This document shows positions 33,063 through 44,600 of a stretch of 64,000 nucleotides of DNA, piece after piece. This stretch comes from Tanypteryx hageni (taxonomy: Eukaryota > Arthropoda > Insecta > Odonata > Petaluridae): positions 55,910,407-55,974,406 of the forward strand of contig CM054115.1 of NCBI GenBank assembly GCA_028673005.1, written 5' to 3'. How positions within the stretch are numbered: the stretch's first letter is position 1; each line of letters begins with the position of its first letter. The notes below the pieces were generated by a model. It was not told the origin of the DNA and did no database searches. It saw nothing but the letters and a program-made list of their open reading frames with translations. The translations under genes and the position numbers were made by a program.

Positions 33063-33930
33063 GTATGGGTGACAGAGGGAAAATCAGATTGTGCAACGCT
33101 AGGAAGAGGCGTGCTTACTCTCACCAGCAATGCTGAAGAAATGATAAGGGAGGCATGGCAAGATGCAGGAATAGGAGTAAAGTGGTAGGAACCTGGTTAT
33201 ATCAGTTAGATATGCATACGACAAATCATTGATGAGTAATTCTAAATAGGACTTTAGATGTTAGTTACTTAATGTCCGAGGCATTCGGGATGAAAATTAA
33301 TAAGAGGAAAACGAAATTGATGAGATTCTCCAATGGTCAGGATACCTAGATCAGGGTTACAGTGGATGAGAAAAGGCTGAAACCGGTCGATTTTTTTTGT
33401 CATTTAGGAAGTAATTTGTCACAGTACGGAAGAGATCAGGACAAGGATAGCGAGGGCAAAAAAGGTATTTATTTACGAGACGGTGAGGGTTGTTGACCAG
33501 CAGTCTGAAAAAATTCTAAAAAGAGGTTAATTAACACCCTGGTATGGAGTGTAGCAGTATATAAATGCGAGACATGGACAATGAGAAAAAAATTGATCAG
33601 ATTAGAGGGTTTGATATGTGAGAGTCGCGTAAACTAGACAAAATTAGTTGGATCGAGAGGAAGACGATTGAGGACGTTTTGAATATAGTAGGGTAAGAGA
33701 GAACCTTAATTATAGTAATAAGATGCAGACAAGAAATGGATTTATCAAAATTTGAAAGGAAACTGTCTTTTGAAAGAGGTCATAGAAGGAAGAATGTTAG
33801 AATAGAGTCAAAGATATAGGAAGAGGAATGTGTATTAGATGAATTAAGAAGGAATTGGGTATGAGAACTTGAAGACAACAGCTTTGGATAGCTAGGGTGT
33901 GCCTAAAACCTATCGGAAGGCAAAATTACT
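33063..33930 (+). pseudogene. RTE-type reverse transcriptase C-terminal half, strongly decayed
   Basis: Recognisable in order over several frames: an EMIREAWQDAGIGVK-like block (33140-33175), a ruined catalytic box RYAYDKSLMSNS (33210), FGMKINKRKTKLMRFSN (33285), HLGSNLSQYGRDQ (33400), INTLVWSVAVYKCETWTMRK (33525) and the C-terminal helices to about 33900. It belongs to the same broad RTE group as the 4.9 kb copy but a different subfamily. Frequent stops and frameshifts make it the oldest RTE remnant here. Confidence 0.7.
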
Positions 33931-34249
33931 TAATGATTCCAATATAGTGTTCAATTATGTACAAAATGCGATATTCGACCATAATTTGTGATAGTTTAAA
34001 ACTTAAAAATTTAACTTCGAGCTTATGAACAGCGGATATTTTCTCCTAGACCTTATGCAACCCAAAAAACAGGTTTCCCTTTCATTCACAGAAAACATTC
34101 TTGAAGTTAATCAAATATTGAAATAGATGCCATGTGAAACAATTAAATATTTGAATGTTATCCTTTACGTTCCAATCGATGGTCGCTTTCAGTTTTAAAC
34201 TGCTTGAGGGCAGAGCAGTCGTCTACTACATGCTTTTTATTGACTAGTA

Positions 34250-34959
34250 CATTGGTACCATTTTTACATGGTGGGCCGCATCAGTAGCTGCAAATCAATC
34301 GGCGGGCCGCCTTGGAAGGTGCCAATTCTTCAGTGGGCTGGATTATAATTTCAATCGGAGGTTATCTATATATTCTGAGGTGCCATATAAATAAAAATCA
34401 AGTCTAAATAAGGGTTTTATGGTTAACATTTAAAAATGATAAAAGTTTTACTATTATAATTTTAAAACATTACAGTTAAAGAAAGATTTTTACGAAAATT
34501 CTTTAAAACAAATTCCTAAACCGTACGAATCTCAAAAATTAATATTTTAGAGGTAAACAGTAAAAATATATCAAGTTCACCGAAAAAAATTTGTTTCACG
34601 CCAGGGACTACATATCTGAAACCAATGGCCTCAATTTGTTTCAGATATCAAATCCCTTGCGTGAAACAAAATATTTCCTTAAACTTGATATATTTTAACT
34701 GTTTACCTCTAAAAAATTATTTTTGAGATCCGTACGGTTTAGGAGTTTGTTTTAAAGAATCTTTGAAAAATTTTCTTTAACTGTAAATTTTAATTTTTTC
34801 ATCGTAGTCTGCATTCTGCCATATATCAAAATTTTCATAAAAATGTATGAATTTATGTGTTAAACCTTCCAGGTTGCCTTTTAATCGTAGCTTCGTGAGC
34901 GGCACAAAAACCCTTCGCGGGCCGCATCCGGCTCGGGAGCCGTAGTTTAGGTACCACTG
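34250..34959. mobile_element. hAT-type MITE, 710 bp, with perfect 8-bp target duplication
   Basis: Ends CATTGGTACC and, read inward from the right, CAGTGGTACC. The duplicated target GACTAGTA lies at 34242-34249 and 34960-34967. GGGCCGC-rich subterminal sequence (34272-34312 and 34918-34940) is typical of this hAT group. No coding capacity; the interior is a long foldback. Confidence 0.85.
34462..34791. repeat. Long imperfect inverted repeat inside the MITE
   Basis: Arms of about 150-160 bp (34462-34623 and 34640-34791) mirror each other: CAGTTAAAGAAA against TTTCTTTAACTG, AAACCGTACG against CGTACGGTTT, GAGGTAAACAGT against ACTGTTTACCTC, and TATCTGAAAC against GTTTCAGATA at the tip. The loop is only ~15-20 bp. 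A transcript would fold into a long hairpin. Confidence 0.85.
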
Positions 34960-35252
34960 GACTAGTATGTATTCAATTTCATTTTTGATACCATTTAGTC
35001 CCATCCAGATACATTTTCTATTGGGGTTCTTCTTAAAGAAGGTGTTCATTGTGCATAGGGTAGCACATTCAGCGAAGTCTACAAGTCGGTCTCCTCATTC
35101 ATTTCTGACTTCATAGCCCCATTTTCCAACTGCGCTGTCATCTTTCCTTTATTCTCCTACCGAAATCACCATGATCGCTTTTAGACGGGAGCTTCCTTTG
35201 CCATGCAGTTCTCCGTTTTCTTGATAGAAATCTTTTACTTCCAAATAAACAC

Positions 35253-36506
35253 GCACAATAGTGTAATTGTCCGTAAAAATGGATGGCATCGCTTTAGTGT
35301 TAAAGCAAAAGATTTTAGATCTGCACATTAGCGTTTGTTCATAACATCAGTCTAAATTAACAAATACGTGGCTAATGATCAAAGGTTAGTGAATGTCACC
35401 AAATAAATGCTACTTATATCATTATTAATATACTTTGATAATAGATATTTATTATATGGTACTACAAATCTAATATCACCTGGTTAACAACCTAATTTTA
35501 TAAATTCTTCGTTTCTTCTTTTGCAAAGTGGAAATTCATTAATATATCGTTTCATTACACAATCTGCCAGACACAGACACTATATTGCACGCTATGACCA
35601 TTTAGATTTAATATACCGCGTGAAACATGTATCATGCATGTCAACACTTTGAGTAAAACAAAGGACTCGCAATAAAAAACCTCCAGAATATTTTCTGCAA
35701 CACTCCAAAGAGTTTTAGAATATTACTTCGTTTTTATATTCGAGAAGTAGATAGGTCTTTTTGTCCCCTTTTTGAACTTTAGATCAAATTGAAGTATGGG
35801 ATACGTTTGAACATTTTCAGGCGCTAGATATTTTTTCCAGGAATTTGCGCCATTGAACCGTTATGGCGCACGCGCCGCATTTTTATCTCTCCCTAGATCG
35901 AGCCGGAATGGGTGCCGAGGGAGAATACGGGGTAGGATATGAAGAGAATTAGATAAAGGGAATTGGCTATAGGGAACAGCGCCGTTGTTGGAGGAAGAGA
36001 CAGCGGGAAGGAAAAGCGGAGAATAAATAAATTATGACGTAAATAGTCAAATACCTCTTCTTTAGGACGTGGGAGAGAAGTCAATTTTGAAGGGAGAAAA
36101 TCGGAAACTCCGTTCTTGAAGGAGATTCTTGAGATCCCTTCCGGATACTCATTTGAATTGTTAGGGAATATTCCCTCATTGCATACAATATCGACGACGA
36201 TTACACGGTTTCATTTTTTCTAAGCAAAAAAATGAAATTTTCCTGGGCAATCTAGTATACCAGAAAGTAGCAGGAAGTTTTAAGGTAGGAGTACATTCCC
36301 AGTTTGACATTTAAAATATTTTTATTCTCTAGCTGTGCCCTAAAATCTATTTGCTTAACTGTTTTCTGCATTATCTTATGCTATAAGCATATTCGCTAGG
36401 TGAAATGTGTCGCCTTTAAAAATGTGCACAATTAGAAGGGCAATATGGTATAGATTAGACAAATAAGATACCCCTGCAAAACCAAGAGGTTGAAGCAGGG
36501 TATAGT
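35253..36506. other. Non-coding interval
   Basis: No gene or transposon end recognised. The open frame at 35893-36084 (minus) is low-complexity and motif-free. Confidence 0.45.
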
Positions 36507-36790
36507 CGAGCCGGCCAGAGTTGGTCCTTGAAGAGCTGGTTGCCTATTCACCGATGGGAAGGCGATGTTGCCAAATCCTGTTACGACAATTGGTTTGCCC
36601 CAACCTGCTGAGTCACCTTTCATTACGCGTGCGGGACTAGCGAAACAGGAGGGGTAAGAGAAAATGACAACAGCGCACCGTTGTCATGGTAAGGGCTCGC
36701 TCTTTATGCTCTCATTGGCTAAAGCTCTCTTCCCCAAGGGGTGGCACTTGACTGCTTCCGAGCAGCGAAGTGCAAACTCTGGCCGGCTCA
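36507..36790. repeat. Unclassified element with inverted GAGCCGGCCAGAGTT arms
   Basis: GAGCCGGCCAGAGTTGG (36508-36524) is mirrored by CAAACTCTGGCCGGCTC (36773-36789). The ~280 bp between is GC-richer than its surroundings and also holds paired TGACAAC/GTTGTCA words near 36666-36690. No target duplication or family match was recognised. Confidence 0.45.
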
Positions 36791-37565
36791 AATATAATTT
36801 AAAATTTTCAGTTCTGGTTTGCCTCCCCCGTTGGAAAGGGGGCAACCCACACCTTTGGAACGTCGATCTTAACTAGACCTTCCTATGTGAAAAACTTTCA
36901 TGCCTCTAGCTTCAGCGGTTTGGCTACAATACCATTTCAAAGTTTATAATATTCCGACCTAGAAGCCACCAATTGGAAAATCTATGAACTACCGGAAAAA
37001 TCCAATCGACCGAAATTTCATAGATTATTAAGAGCTACCTCATAACAAAAAGAATTTTCCAGCTCTCTCTTAAAACAAAATGTCGATTGTCCACCGATAG
37101 ACAGACAGAGAGAATGACTGTATTAGCACGTTTTTGGCGAGTTTCGTTTCCAAAGTCAGCGCCTATTAGCTTCCTTCTGTCCGTCTGTCTATCCGTCCGT
37201 ACGCATGTTTGTTCTCGGATTCTACTGAACGAATTTTCATGATTTTTTTATATTTAGGACTCAGAGGCAAAGGAAATGAATAAATGGTTTACGTTAACCC
37301 TATAAGGGACGCCACTTTACTGGTAAAAAGCCACCATTCCTCATATCTTGTAAAATATTATTTATAGTCTTCAATTAAAATTTCTAGTATTAGCCAAACA
37401 AAATTATTTTTGTCTGATAAATTTTTATCGTAGGAGTAGCTGTTTTAAAAAAAAACACACAAGAGAGTCGTAATTCGCTTAGAATTTGGATGCAAGGATA
37501 CTTAATTGTTGTCAATGAAAACAATCTTCGTTGTAATTGAAGTAAATTAGATATGCTATAATTAG
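36791..37565. other. Non-coding interval
   Basis: Includes CTGTCCGTCTGTCTATCCGT (37178-37197), a short tetranucleotide-like run resembling the GTCCGTCCG words in other repeats. No gene recognised. Confidence 0.45.
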
Positions 37566-37605
37566 AAAGTAAATAAAGTAAAACTCCTATAGCAAAAAAA
37601 AGGAT

Positions 37606-37648
37606 TAACAAACCCAATGCATTTCACCCACGATGTGGGCATCTTCAG
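37606..37648 (-). ncRNA. Hammerhead-ribozyme-like core, inverted second copy
   Basis: The mirror copy of the motif at 39078-39120 has CTGAAGA at 37648-37642, the same CCCAC/GTGGG hairpin, and GAAA at 37625-37622 on the minus strand, where it would be transcribed with the element body. It carries the same caveats about stem I. Confidence 0.35.
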
Positions 37649-37852
37649 GGGTGACCTGATCTTGACAGTGACAAGTTGTCAACTGTGAGGATAACGGGAG
37701 GTTTCGAATTAAAGAAAAACGAAAAACAGCTGAAATATGAAACAGGTTTTTGGCTTGTGTCTATTTTAGTCCGTCAGTTTGTATAAGGTTTTATTGAAAT
37801 CAGTATCACTATTCATTAAAGTTTCACAGTTTTTTTATATGTGTAGGTTTTC

Positions 37853-38179
37853 TTAGGAGTTAAGTAAATTGTTGGAAGAGATTAGTAATTTTATATCATT
37901 TAAATTGATACTATGTCCCGTTTTGGAGATGTGATTAGCTACACTGGATTTATCAAACCGGTTGTATTTATAGTGTGCTAAATGCTCCTTAAACCGTGTG
38001 ACTAATTTCCTTTTGGTTTGACTTATGTACTGTTCATCACAATGTGAACATTGTATTTGGTAAATCACCGATTTGTCTAAATTTTCAATTTTATCTTTTG
38101 TACTCCCTAATAAATTTTTAAAATATTGTGGATTGGGGTATGTTATAGGGTATATCTTCTGTTTGCAAATCTTATCCAA
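37853..38179 (-). pseudogene. Penelope-like GIY-YIG endonuclease domain
   Basis: A 108-codon frame continues the same element. VIYQIQCSHCDEQYISQTKR is the GIY-YIG core region, with YQI and YIS in place of GIY and YIG as usual for this clade. KLVTRFKEHLAHY holds the conserved arginine and helix, and SSVANHISKTGHSIN the downstream HxxxxGH block. The domain nicks the target DNA for integration. The ATG is internal; the frame belongs to a fused RT-endonuclease polyprotein broken near 38180-38238. Confidence 0.85.
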
Positions 38180-38237
38180 GCCTCAATTGAGTGGTGGAAA
38201 ATAAGGCAGTTTTATATATTTGGTCTTGTTCCTATTT

Positions 38238-38862
38238 TCAGTTGTGAGAGTGGTGGAATTTATCAATGTTTTTTTGAGGCTGTCTTTTCACTAATTTATT
38301 AATTAAATTATAGTTGAAACCCAGTTTTGTGGCTATATCTTTTATATATTTTAATTCTTTTTCATAACTAAATTTGTATAGAGGTACATTGCAGAGTCTA
38401 TGTACAAGGTGGTGGAAGACAGCTGTTTTTTGGCTAGTGGGGTGAAAGGAATTTTTAGGAATAAAATTGTCGGTGTGAGTGGGTTTTCTAAAAATATCAA
38501 ACTCGATCTGCTGTCTATTGTTTATGATTAGGAGGTCGAGGAAAGGCAAGGAATTGTTTTGTTGAATTTCGTATGTGAACTTAATGGTAGGATATATGTC
38601 GTTGAGTTGGTCCACAAAATCATCTAGTTTCTGTTTATTTAGGTCAAAGATTGCAAATATGTCATCTACATATCTTAACCAGATGTCTGGGAAGTAGTTG
38701 AATTTTTCTTTACAATTATTTTCAAAAGATGACAAAAATATTAGCCACGAATGGTGATAAAGGATTTCCCATAGAGGTGCCTTGGGTTTGTTTACAAAAT
38801 TCGTGTTTACATTGAATTACGTTTTGTGCCATGCACAGGTTGGTAAGCAATAAATATTCATT
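38238..38862 (-). pseudogene. Penelope-like reverse transcriptase, 5'-truncated
   Basis: From about 38862: NEYLLLTNLCMAQNVIQC, then FCKQTQGTSMGNPLSPFVAN (RT motif), a frameshift near 38733, and the catalytic box WLRYVDDIFAIF (YVDD). NSLPFLDLLI and FDIFRKPTHTDNFIP (the KPT block typical of Penelope) and KLVKRQPQKNI follow. The fingers and N-terminus are missing because similarity ends at the (TA)n run. This family primes DNA synthesis from the reverse transcriptase and is related to telomerase. Stops and a further shift separate it from the endonuclease part. Confidence 0.85.
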
Positions 38863-38864
38863 AA

Positions 38865-38868
<4 letters not shown>

Positions 38869-38912
<44 letters not shown>
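38869..38912. repeat. (TA)n microsatellite
   Basis: Twenty-plus TA units lie between the truncated Penelope RT and the sequence leading to the inverted arm. Confidence 0.9.
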
Positions 38913-38917
<5 letters not shown>

Positions 38918-39077
38918 ATAATTATCTCTGATTCTTTTAACGTTGAATTTTTCAATTTAATAATTAATTCAAAGGAGTTTTTATGGAATGTTTGTCAGGA
39001 AATGACATTCTTTGAAATTCAAAACTTCCCGTTATCCTCACAGTTGACAACTTGTCACTGTCAAGATCAGGTCACCC

Positions 39078-39120
39078 CTGAAGATGCCCACATCGTGGGT
39101 GAAATGCATTGGGTTTGTTA
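39078..39120 (+). ncRNA. Hammerhead-ribozyme-like core in Penelope terminal arm
   Basis: CTGAAGA (39078-39084, consensus CUGANGA) is followed by a hairpin CCCAC-ATC-GTGGG (39087-39099, extendable by one G-U pair) and GAAA (39101-39104), the conserved core order of a hammerhead. Penelope-like elements are known to carry minimal hammerheads at their ends. A convincing stem I and cleavage triplet could not be assigned by eye, so activity is uncertain. Confidence 0.35.
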
Positions 39121-39159
39121 ATCCTTTTTTGGCTATAGGAATTTTACTTTATTTACTTT

Positions 39160-39664
39160 GTTTAAGCCAAAAGTTATTGAGGTAATATACAATGTTATAA
39201 TTAGGAAAATGCGTTTAATTTCTTTACATGTGCATTCATGAATTTTGTTAGCGGAAGTAAATGGATTATTTACGACGAAGAAAATAAGGTAAATATTACA
39301 ATTACTAAACTCATGTAAAGTCTTTTAAATAATTTTCGAATAATTTTCCAAAACTACTTTTATCATAACACGTTTTTTATTAAAAAGTATTTTTCTCAAA
39401 AGCAGCGTTTCCAAAATATATATTTTTAAATATTTTGAAAGGCCGCCATTTTTCAAGATGTCGTTCGTCGCATTTCTCTACCACAAACAATTATTGAGAT
39501 ACAGAAGAGGACAATAGGACGGACTGTAAAACATAGTAAATTATATATATGATTAGAAAATAAATCGCCAAATAAAAATTCAATAATTCCCTAGCACCAT
39601 TTCTGATTTACCGTTTCGCGGTATTTAGTCATTTTAATAAAACTATTGTATTCTCCGTCATATG
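39160..39664. other. Non-coding AT-rich interval
   Basis: Nothing recognised. Confidence 0.5.
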
Positions 39665-39960
39665 ATGGATAAATAATAATATTCTCTCCCTCCCTCTGCT
39701 CCCTCCCTTTCTCTCTCTTTCCTTCCCTCTCTCTTCATCCCTTTCTCTCTGCCTCTTTTCTCCACCACCCCTCTTTCATTCTCTCCTGTCCCAATCCATA
39801 GCTCTCCCTCTTTTTCTCCGTCTCCCTTTTTATCACTTTCTTCCCGTCCTTTTCTTATTCTATATCTCCCTTAATCTCTCTGTACCTTCCATTCTATATC
39901 CCTTCCTTCCTATCTCCCTCTCCACATTCACCTCTCTTTTACTCTACATCTATATAATCG
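39665..39960. repeat. Polypyrimidine (CT-rich) tract
   Basis: About 300 bp almost wholly C and T on the plus strand with CTCC, CTTT and TCTC words and no strict unit. Similar tracts flank the MITE at 58.6 kb. Confidence 0.8.
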
Positions 39961-41329
39961 TTTAGGTAAGGAAAATAATCCAAGTTAAATCCCAGTGCCA
40001 TTATTATTGAGTATTTTCGCGAAAAATCCTACGATAATTTAGGCAATCTATGCACTCGTATATATTACACGTATGCAGGTTGAGACAACAATTGATTCTC
40101 GAAGTCTAAGAATGACGTAGTCGGCAAGGCAACATCCCGTTCAAAAGCCGATATTTTCCCAAAATATGCGATTTAAATGTTTAATAGGAGAGATTTCGAC
40201 CGGTAGGCGGAAAAAGAAGAATAGAATAAGAATCTTCATTAATTTTTCTAACACATAGTTTAAATTCAAAGATCGTACGTCAATTTTTTTAAATTTTAAT
40301 TTCCAAAAGAATAAAAGCCTGCAAGTCAAAAATTCGATTTTTACGTGTTATCATATGGGAAATAGAAATTCCTAACTTAGAGTCGAACCTAGAACTTTTT
40401 ACGAGATTTCTTTTCGTCATCATCTTTCAATATGCGAGTCAATCCTTCCTGCCAAATATAAAAAATGAATCTCGTTCCATTTTTGAGTTATTTGCATTTT
40501 TATAGAGTGACAGAGGGAGCCACAAAGGGACAAAAGTAGCCTTTTATTATTGTTAAGATTCCCTTGATGCTTATCATATTGGTCGCTAGGAAGATTGTCT
40601 TCTTGATCAATTAAAATGTCACATTTAAAACCATTATCGAATAAATTTTTAGATATCCTTTCAAATTTCGACTTCGGTTGTAATTTTTCTCCGATCGATT
40701 TCTGTGTCTCCATCTATCCTTCTTTCACTTTTTCCCGCATTCAATAGATATGCCATCTTACGGCATGACATTGAACTCAATACAGCGTTCCAAGAAATCA
40801 ACCAGCACTTGTGTGTATTTATATGGAGATTATGTATTAATGCTCCAATTTTAGGGTAGCGAAGATCATTTTAGTAAAAGAATGATATAATCGAGTCGTG
40901 GTGTTTCTTTTTTTACGATGCCCGTTCGTACAAACTTTATAATTTAGATTTAAATACTTCATCGCACGAAACGCGCCTATTTATGATACATTACATACTT
41001 TTTTAACTGTAAAGGAAAACGTGATAAAGTCATGTCGGTTTTTACTTAGGAATTTTGGAAATGAAAAAGTATAAAATTAGAAAGGATAAAATTTTTTGTT
41101 ACAATCCACATTACAAGTTTTGCTCAAGTTAAAATGTCTTGAACATATGAATTCACTATTAATAAGAAAGCGGTGTGGATGTTTTATCCAATTCTGGTAG
41201 CAAAAAAACACGATTATTATATAGTTTCTCAGACTGCACAGAATATTTCCTCAGATGGTAATGCTTACAAAAATGATCACTAATCATTACTACTAATACA
41301 AGTATTTTTTCAATTTTTGAAAATCAATT
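39961..41329. other. Non-coding interval with a short dispersed match
   Basis: GGCAAGGCAACAT near 40125 and the CAAAAGAATAAAAGCCTGCA segment near 40300 resemble 60829-60900, indicating a shared old repeat. No gene recognised. Confidence 0.4.
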
Positions 41330-41660
41330 TTTATGCCTTCTTTGCACGAAGCGAATGCATATAGAGGAGGTCAATTCCGTCCATTTGTCCGTCCGTATAT
41401 CCGTCCGTCTATCCGTCCAAATGTTAAAACTCGGGAATCGCTGGTCATATTTTGATGAAATTTGATGTTTGGAAGTTTTACTAAAATTTATCGACCGATT
41501 CCAATTTTGGTTAAAATCGGACAATAATAAGACCATTTTACACAAAGACCTACATGTAGTGTATAATGTTTCTCTGCTCCAAATCTGGAACGTATTTTGA
41601 TGACATTTGGTATTGGGGTGTTTTACTAACATTTCTTGATCTCAAAGAACGTATTTGGAA
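41330..41660. repeat. Degenerate repeat with GTCCGTCCG run and two related sub-units
   Basis: A TCCGTCC-rich run (41380-41420) is followed by two similar ~120 bp segments sharing ATATTTTGATGAAATTTG or TATTTTGATGACATTTG and GTTTTACTAA (about 41447 and 41590). It resembles the way array elements start after their GTCCGTCC stretch, but the monomers differ. Confidence 0.45.
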
Positions 41661-44600
41661 ACAACGACATGAAATACACCTTTCCATACTGATTTCATTT
41701 ATATTCTTTCTTTTGCATGTGCATGCCCGTATTTTTTTAAGGTAATCTTAAATTCTATGTTTTAGCTGACTCGATTTCATGCGTTATCTAGGCTTGGTAG
41801 GATTCGATTTAAATTGATAAATGTCAATAAACGTCATATTTTAAAACCTTTTAAATTCGACGAGAATGAATTGTTGTCGATAAGTGTCAATTTTTCAACA
41901 CTACAATTTCTACGAAGTTATGTGCCATATGATTTCTAAATTTGGTTTACCACACTCAAACTTAATATATTTTAACACCAAACATCTAAAACGGAAGAGA
42001 GAGTCGGTTACTGTCATACCAGACGGCCACAGAGCATTCGGAATTCACTACACTCTCCTTTCTAATGTCCCTTATGCCACAGACTGAGGAACATATAATG
42101 AACTGCTGCGGGGTCCAAAGGCAAGGGTCACAAAAGAAAGATAGCTTTATTGTTCTCTGTCTTTGCCCTTGACCAGATTCGATAATCCCTACGCACTATG
42201 GACTCCATTTACACAAAAGTCGTGGGACGTCTATTGTGTCTTCTGTGCGACGACATCTCTCGACCTCCTCCAAGAGGCAAAAAGAAAGATTTTTCAGAAC
42301 TGAAAAATGAGTACCGATCGTAAGATGTCCTTTGGCATTTTCAAAAGCTTCCTGTCATAAAATTTATATAATCCATCCATGTCCCCCGTGCTTAGTTTCT
42401 GATGTATTGCTGTCGGAGCATCGTTCAGTATACGTACTCGGGGAGTTTTTCTACATTGATAGTCGTTTGTAACTCAACAAGATAAGATTTTTCCATAAAA
42501 ATATTTATTAATACATTTGACTGTATATTATATTCACGTCACATTATTTTTTTCATGAATGCTCACTATCTCGTGAATAAGGAGCGCAAATTAACGAGTA
42601 AAATATACTTTTTGATTCATTCCGAAATATTAATTGTTCCAGGTTGGTGGTCATAGTCAACTACAACACGTTCATCAAAATTTAGACTACAGCAAACAAA
42701 TCAGCATACAAGAAGTCTTATTTTTATTTATACAATTTTACTTGTGTTTAATTAGAAGGAATTCAATTTATAAAACTTTTCTTTATAAAAATCGACAAAA
42801 TGCATTAAAAAACGCTAATATTGTCGCCAATTTTTATAAAAATAAACGTTGATATTAATGATCACTCTTGGCCCATATGTGAGTAGTAATTTTAAGCGCC
42901 CGTGTTCGTTGAAAATATCCCAGGAAAATAAACGTCGACTTAAATCGTCGATTTTTAAAAAAGATAAACGTCGAATTCTACCAAGCTTAGTTATATCTCG
43001 TTCGGTAGCATGTCACAAACCTTACACCAGCGTGGAATGGAACATAGATTTGAGCTCGAAAACATTCGGCGCATTGCAGTTAGAAACGTGAAAAAAATTA
43101 TGACTCCAAACAAAGAGTCGAATCATTGCTGGAGAATTAAAAATGTATATTTCTTAACGAATTCCGAGTGACTGCTAAAGAAACACGTCGGAGCGACTAT
43201 CTAACACGGTCATAAGACTAAACGAAAGTCTTGTTTATGATATAATGAACGAATACTAAGATAACTTTTATGAGATCGATTAAAACAGATCGATAGGGGG
43301 TTCGTTTTCCAAAACACTAGTAATAAAAGAACTAAGGTAGTAATGAGGGCTGCTAGTAATTGATAAATTACACCCTCTACCATGCACAAATCTGGTGATG
43401 CAGGGTAAAACAAAGACATCCCCATCGAAAAAACTGAAACTCTCGCCAAAGGTATTCCATTCCAATGCAATTAAAATCCTAGCTTAAATTGGTAATATTT
43501 TAAATATAGATGCGTCGATTTAAATTTATAATCTTAGAGTGAAACAAATCGCTGGTTCGTTATTCTCAAGTTATTCATAACATGAAACTATTGTTTTCAC
43601 CGTTGAAGGAAACACTAATAAGACTAAAATATTGTGCAGCATTTAGCATTAATCATCCTCAACAGCACGCCTTTATTCTTTGTTGACCGTGCCATTACAA
43701 AATAAAGGAAAAAGCACGTAAAGCTCCGTTACTTCATTTTGGATCGAAAGGTTTCGCGCTCGAGGCATTAAAATAAAAAGAAGTCAACATTTTATCCTCA
43801 GAATAATTACTTAGGAAAAATTAATTTGGTTTTTGAGAATGCGCCTCTTAACTTTCATTGTCAAAATTCACAAACCTTCCGATTTATGGGGGCTTCATAA
43901 AGCCACCAGCAAACCAAATCCTTCTTCACTTCATGTTCTCTGCTTTCCCTCTCTTTGAGATATACATGTTAAAATATAATCAATGTTTATTCATAAAGAT
44001 TTCCTTTAAAATAACACATTTTAAACATATCGTTATTTATTTATTCTATCACTTTTCGCTCTGTCGTTGACTCAATTATTTCATTAACTATTGATAAGTG
44101 AGTTAGCTCCATTAGCCGTTAAGAGGTGAAGATAATCACTTTAAAAACAATTGAGCCAGCTAATTTATTAATCGTATTCCGTTAACAAGACGACCTCGGT
44201 AATTATAACTATAATTAAATATCTTATTTGTTCATTTAAATAAGTAATGTATACCCAGATTTCGACATAGAGGCGACAACGCTTTATAACATAAAACGGA
44301 AAGAGTTGCAATTGGACTTTTTCGGGGGAAGTAATTTGGCGTCTTGGCGATATAGGAATCGATAAGTAATATTCGTCAAGAGTGACTCGTGTCTCGTTTT
44401 TTATTACAGCACTTTTGGCACGGAAGAGCAATTACTGCTCAAACGGGGAGTATGACTGATTGCAGTGAGAGGAAGACAGAGATATGTAGAACGTACAGTT
44501 GAAGGACGAAAAAGGAATGATTAATACTAGTTCGAAGAGTGCGTGTTCTCTTCGAGTGAGGGAAAGAGAGTAGCGATTCCATCGGGCAAGAGTCGATATC

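Larger units (their letters stand above)
34162..35252 (-). pseudogene. RTE-type endonuclease fragment split by a hAT MITE
   Basis: Reading leftward from 35252: DFYQENGELHG, KDDSAVGKWGYEVRNE, GDRLVDFAE, MNTFFKKNPNRKCIWMGLNG and NEIEYILV up to 34960, all typical of the endonuclease of RTE-like elements. The catalytic NPNRKxxW and NEIDYIL region is well kept. Two in-frame stops occur and the usual GDFNAKVG block is altered. The MITE at 34250-34959 interrupts it. Beyond the MITE the same frame resumes with NKKHVVDDCSALKQF and ESDHRL (34170-34249), the SDH catalytic motif. Confidence 0.75.
37566..39159 (-). mobile_element. Penelope-like retroelement, truncated, between inverted terminal arms
   Basis: A minus-strand body with reverse transcriptase (38862 leftward) and GIY-YIG endonuclease (to 37853) is flanked by ~150 bp inverted arms (37566-37713 and 39010-39159) that agree almost throughout, e.g. 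both contain AACAAACCCAATGCATTTCA and CAGTGACAAGTTGTCAACTG in their respective orientations. The upstream arm is separated from the truncated RT by a (TA)n run. Inverted or partial tandem copies at the 5' side are a known Penelope arrangement. Confidence 0.85.

Noticed and set aside
32757..33130. Overlapping open frames on both strands near 32.9 kb
   Set aside because: Produced by the 16-bp minisatellite, which lacks stops in several frames.
42100..42180. GGCAAGGGTCA and TTTGCCCTTGACC considered as inverted termini
   Set aside because: The two words are not reverse complements over the required length.
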